From Chloroflexota bacterium (lineage in GTDB: Bacteria; Chloroflexota; Dehalococcoidia; Dehalococcoidales; UBA3254), in contig JAGDMY010000083.1 of NCBI GenBank assembly GCA_017860765.1, positions 1 through 6,993 on the forward strand: a DNA stretch of 6,993 nt. The letters are read 5' to 3'. A model generated the notes under the pieces. It saw only the letters and a list, made by a program, of their open reading frames with translations. It searched no databases and was not told the DNA's origin. Position numbers and translations under genes: made by a program. This document shows positions 4,847 to 6,993 of this stretch, in pieces. How positions within the stretch are numbered: the stretch's first letter is position 1; each line of letters opens with the position of its first letter.

Positions 4847-6993
4847 TTATGCCCGGTAGACTCTGACCCTGGTGTTGAAGAAGGCGGCCTGCCCGCTCAG
4901 GTGATCATAGTCTACTCCCATAATATCATTGGGATTAACGCCCATTCCCTTGGCCCACTGACCATAAGCATAATGGCCTTCTCCCCTGGCAATGCTGACT
5001 ATTCCGGGACGAAGGCCTTCAAACACCCTGGCTTTGACTTTTATTTTGTTGAAGGGAGATTCGACAAAAACCAGGTCGCCGTCGTTAATGCCCAGTGAGC
5101 GGGCAGTCTGGCTATTTATCTCAGCAAAATTGGTCCACCCCATGCCATGTGCCACCAGATACATCTCCTGGGCCCAGGGATAATTCTGGCTCCCATCTTC
5201 AACGGTTAATAACGGCTGGTAGTTTGATAGCAGCAGCGGGAAATTTCCAGCGTCTCCCAGGAAAGTTGGCTCCTCATAGTGCGGCAGCAGTGTCAGGGTA
5301 TCGACTTTCTGCCCGGTCTCTTTCAGCCGGGCTTCCAGACAGCCCGAACGAAATTCAAATTTCTGCGAAGGTGTGTGAAATATCTGTTCGTATTTATTAT
5401 ATTTATAGGCTGGTCCTACCCAGACTCCCTGTTCCATAAAATTCTGCCAGGGCATAAGGTTTCCCGTGCGGTATTTAACAAATCCCTGGGCATTATCACC
5501 CAGGCCGGCAAAGGATTGCTGCACGGTGCCCCCCAATCCTCCGGCAAGTTGAAAGATGATATCTATCAGGCTGCGGGTATCGTACAATGGCTCTACCACA
5601 GGCTGCTTAATCTTCACTTCGGCAAAGCCAGAGCCCGGTGGTGAATGTTCGTAAGCCCACTCTTCCAGGAAGGTATTCACCGGCAGGACAAGGTCGGCAA
5701 ACTGGGCCATTTCGCTGATATAAGGAGCAATATGGAGGTAATAGGGGACCTTTTTAAGGGCCTCATCCCAGCGCCAGGTCCCCGGAGCAGTCATATTAAA
5801 GTTGCTGTTGAAGCCTATCGCGATATCGATCGGATACGGCGAGTTATTCAAGATGGAGTCTGCAACCTGGTTGGTGGCCATTTCCGCAGCCGGGAACTGT
5901 TTCGTTCGACTTAGATCCAACCTGGGCCTGGAATTGCCCCCTCGGGCGATGTCATCTTGAACTGGCTCAGGCATATCGCGGTAGGGCGGGACGTCCTGAT
6001 AGATTACTCCGCCGGGGACGTCTATGCTGCCGGTGAGGGCATTCAGGCAGAATATCGCATAGCTGGTATAGGATCCGTTCGGCCAGGCGGTGGCACCCCG
6101 CCCTCTCCAGGCGATGGCAGGTTTGGTCTGGGCAAACTCCCGGGCTATTTGACGTATCGTATCGGCAGGGACGCCGGTGGTGATGGCTACTGATTCCGGA
6201 TTGTAAGAACGGAGAACCAGGTCACGGTACTCCCTGAATCCGGCTGTCCAATTTTGGATGAAGCTGGAATCGTAAAGCCCCTCATTTATGATGACGTTGG
6301 CTATCCCCATTGCCAGAGAACCGTCCGTGCCAGGATTAATGGGAAGCCACCCGTCTGCCCTGATGGCAGTTACCGAAAAACGGGGATCAACGACTACCAC
6401 CTTGGCCCGGTTAGGCCTTTCACGGCGGATCTTGCCCCACATCCTCAGGCTTCTGGCAAGGGGTTTATAAGATTCCAGAATGCTCGCCCCAAAGGCCAGA
6501 ATGTAGTTGGTGTGGGCCAGGTCATAGGCACTCTGGGTATAGTTGCCGTCTGCCATCCACTCGCCAGATTTGTCCGCCTCATTTTCAAGACCGGCTGAAG
6601 AGAAGGCATTGGGCGTGCCATAGGATTCAGCGAAACGCTGGATTATATCTTCATCGCTGCGGGTATTCAGTCCATAAAGAAGCAGCAGCCGCTGGGGTTC
6701 GGCCTTGCCCCTGAGGGCTTTTAGTTTTTCCGTGACCTCAGATAGAGCCTGGTCCCAGGATATGGCAACCCATCCCGGATCTATACCTCTGCCCTTGGCG
6801 GGATTAGTCCTTTTCAGAGGGCTGGTGATGCGGCCGGGGTCATATAAGACCTGGAGCCCGATTTTGGCGCGGGCGCAGTTTTCTCCCTCTGTGACTTGAG
6901 ATAAAGGGTTACCCGAGATGTTGACAGCATTGCCATTAACCACTCTTACCTTAGTGGCACAACGGGTGGCACAATTCAAGCATGACGTAGGCA
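4847..6993 (-). CDS. Molybdopterin oxidoreductase-family large subunit (CISM, PsrA/PhsA/TtrA-like), N-terminus outside the window
   Basis: Large subunit of a complex iron-sulfur molybdoenzyme; the substrate cannot be told from sequence. The 714 visible residues begin at the N-terminal [4Fe-4S] site, C-x2-C-x3-C-x27-C (visible residues 4, 7, 11, 39). Then come the DPGRITSPLKR and WDQAL motifs, a VVVDPR segment near 200, INPGTDGSLAMG near 218, GGRG-like WRGRGA near 296, and a C-terminal dinucleotide-binding domain with TPSQKFEF, LGINDGDLVFVESP and LSGQAAFFNTRVRV. The reading frame stays open to base 6993. The TTG at 6979-6977 is not the start, because it lies inside the cysteine motif. A Tat signal peptide would be expected just upstream, out of view. 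It is followed 13 bases later by its ferredoxin-like partner. No Cys or Ser sits at the usual Mo-ligand position (about 6584-6586 encodes Glu), so catalytic activity is uncertain. Family membership is sure; the specific enzyme is not. Confidence 0.93.
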   Translation of the reverse strand, partial: PTSCLNCATRCATKVRVVNGNAVNISGNPLSQVTEGENCARAKIGLQVLYDPGRITSPLKRTNPAKGRGIDPGWVAISWDQALSEVTEKLKALRGKAEPQRLLLLYGLNTRSDEDIIQRFAESYGTPNAFSSAGLENEADKSGEWMADGNYTQSAYDLAHTNYILAFGASILESYKPLARSLRMWGKIRRERPNRAKVVVVDPRFSVTAIRADGWLPINPGTDGSLAMGIANVIINEGLYDSSFIQNWTAGFREYRDLVLRSYNPESVAITTGVPADTIRQIAREFAQTKPAIAWRGRGATAWPNGSYTSYAIFCLNALTGSIDVPGGVIYQDVPPYRDMPEPVQDDIARGGNSRPRLDLSRTKQFPAAEMATNQVADSILNNSPYPIDIAIGFNSNFNMTAPGTWRWDEALKKVPYYLHIAPYISEMAQFADLVLPVNTFLEEWAYEHSPPGSGFAEVKIKQPVVEPLYDTRSLIDIIFQLAGGLGGTVQQSFAGLGDNAQGFVKYRTGNLMPWQNFMEQGVWVGPAYKYNKYEQIFHTPSQKFEFRSGCLEARLKETGQKVDTLTLLPHYEEPTFLGDAGNFPLLLSNYQPLLTVEDGSQNYPWAQEMYLVAHGMGWTNFAEINSQTARSLGINDGDLVFVESPFNKIKVKARVFEGLRPGIVSIARGEGHYAYGQWAKGMGVNPNDIMGVDYDHLSGQAAFFNTRVRVYRA

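Noticed and set aside
4273..4866. Plus-strand open frame of 197 codons
   Set aside because: It mirrors the four-cluster ferredoxin gene; the composition is a shadow of cysteine-rich codons on the other strand.
6977..6979. TTG as a possible start of the large subunit
   Set aside because: It falls between the first and second cysteines of the [4Fe-4S] motif, and the frame stays open upstream to the window edge with Pro-Thr-Ser-Cys preceding it.

Overview
The window is one strand of a single operon. Seven genes lie head to tail on the minus strand, with gaps of only 3 to 46 bases, so transcription runs from the right end to the left. Both ends are open: the first gene enters from beyond base 6993 and the last runs off base 1. 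I see no RNA gene, mobile element, CRISPR array, convincing terminator or internal promoter, and no gene-free stretch longer than 50 bases.

In order of transcription: (1) 6993-4847, a large molybdopterin-oxidoreductase-family subunit with an N-terminal [4Fe-4S] site, N-terminus outside the window; (2) 4833-4147, a four-cluster ferredoxin-like electron-transfer subunit of the PsrB/DmsB/HmcB type; (3) 4137-2908, an NrfD/PsrC-type quinone-interacting membrane subunit with about ten helices and a TTG start; (4) 2888-2382, a two-cluster ferredoxin with an extra C-terminal CxxC...CxxC module; (5) 2378-2163, a small two-helix membrane protein I do not recognise; (6) 2129-195, a NarI-like membrane domain fused to a heterodisulfide-reductase-like (HdrD/DsrK/HmcF) iron-sulfur domain; (7) 148-1, the start of tatA.

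Genes 1-3 form a classic complex-iron-sulfur-molybdoenzyme (CISM) trio, normally with the large subunit and ferredoxin subunit outside the membrane after Tat export and NrfD exchanging electrons with menaquinone. Genes 4-6 resemble the HmcDEF or DsrMK halves of the transmembrane redox complexes of sulfate reducers, in which a cytoplasmic HdrD-like subunit is linked through a b-type cytochrome to the membrane. I infer one transmembrane complex, or two cooperating ones, linking an extracytoplasmic CISM module through the quinone pool to a cytoplasmic thiol/disulfide or ferredoxin-type reaction. A tatA gene in the same operon fits a need to export the large subunit. No cytochrome c (CxxCH) is encoded here.

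The organism is most likely an anaerobic, menaquinone-using bacterium. The style of TatA, the NarI-HdrD fusion, the absence of cytochrome c and the TTG start suggest Clostridia (Peptococcaceae-like or syntrophic) or Chloroflexota (Dehalococcoidia-like); I cannot decide between them from this sequence.

Two oddities stand out. The HdrD-like protein appears to have lost about 50 residues in frame, including the first cysteine of its second CCG cluster motif. The molybdopterin-family subunit lacks a Cys or Ser where the molybdenum ligand normally sits and has Glu there by eye alignment, which raises the possibility of a non-catalytic or unusual subunit.
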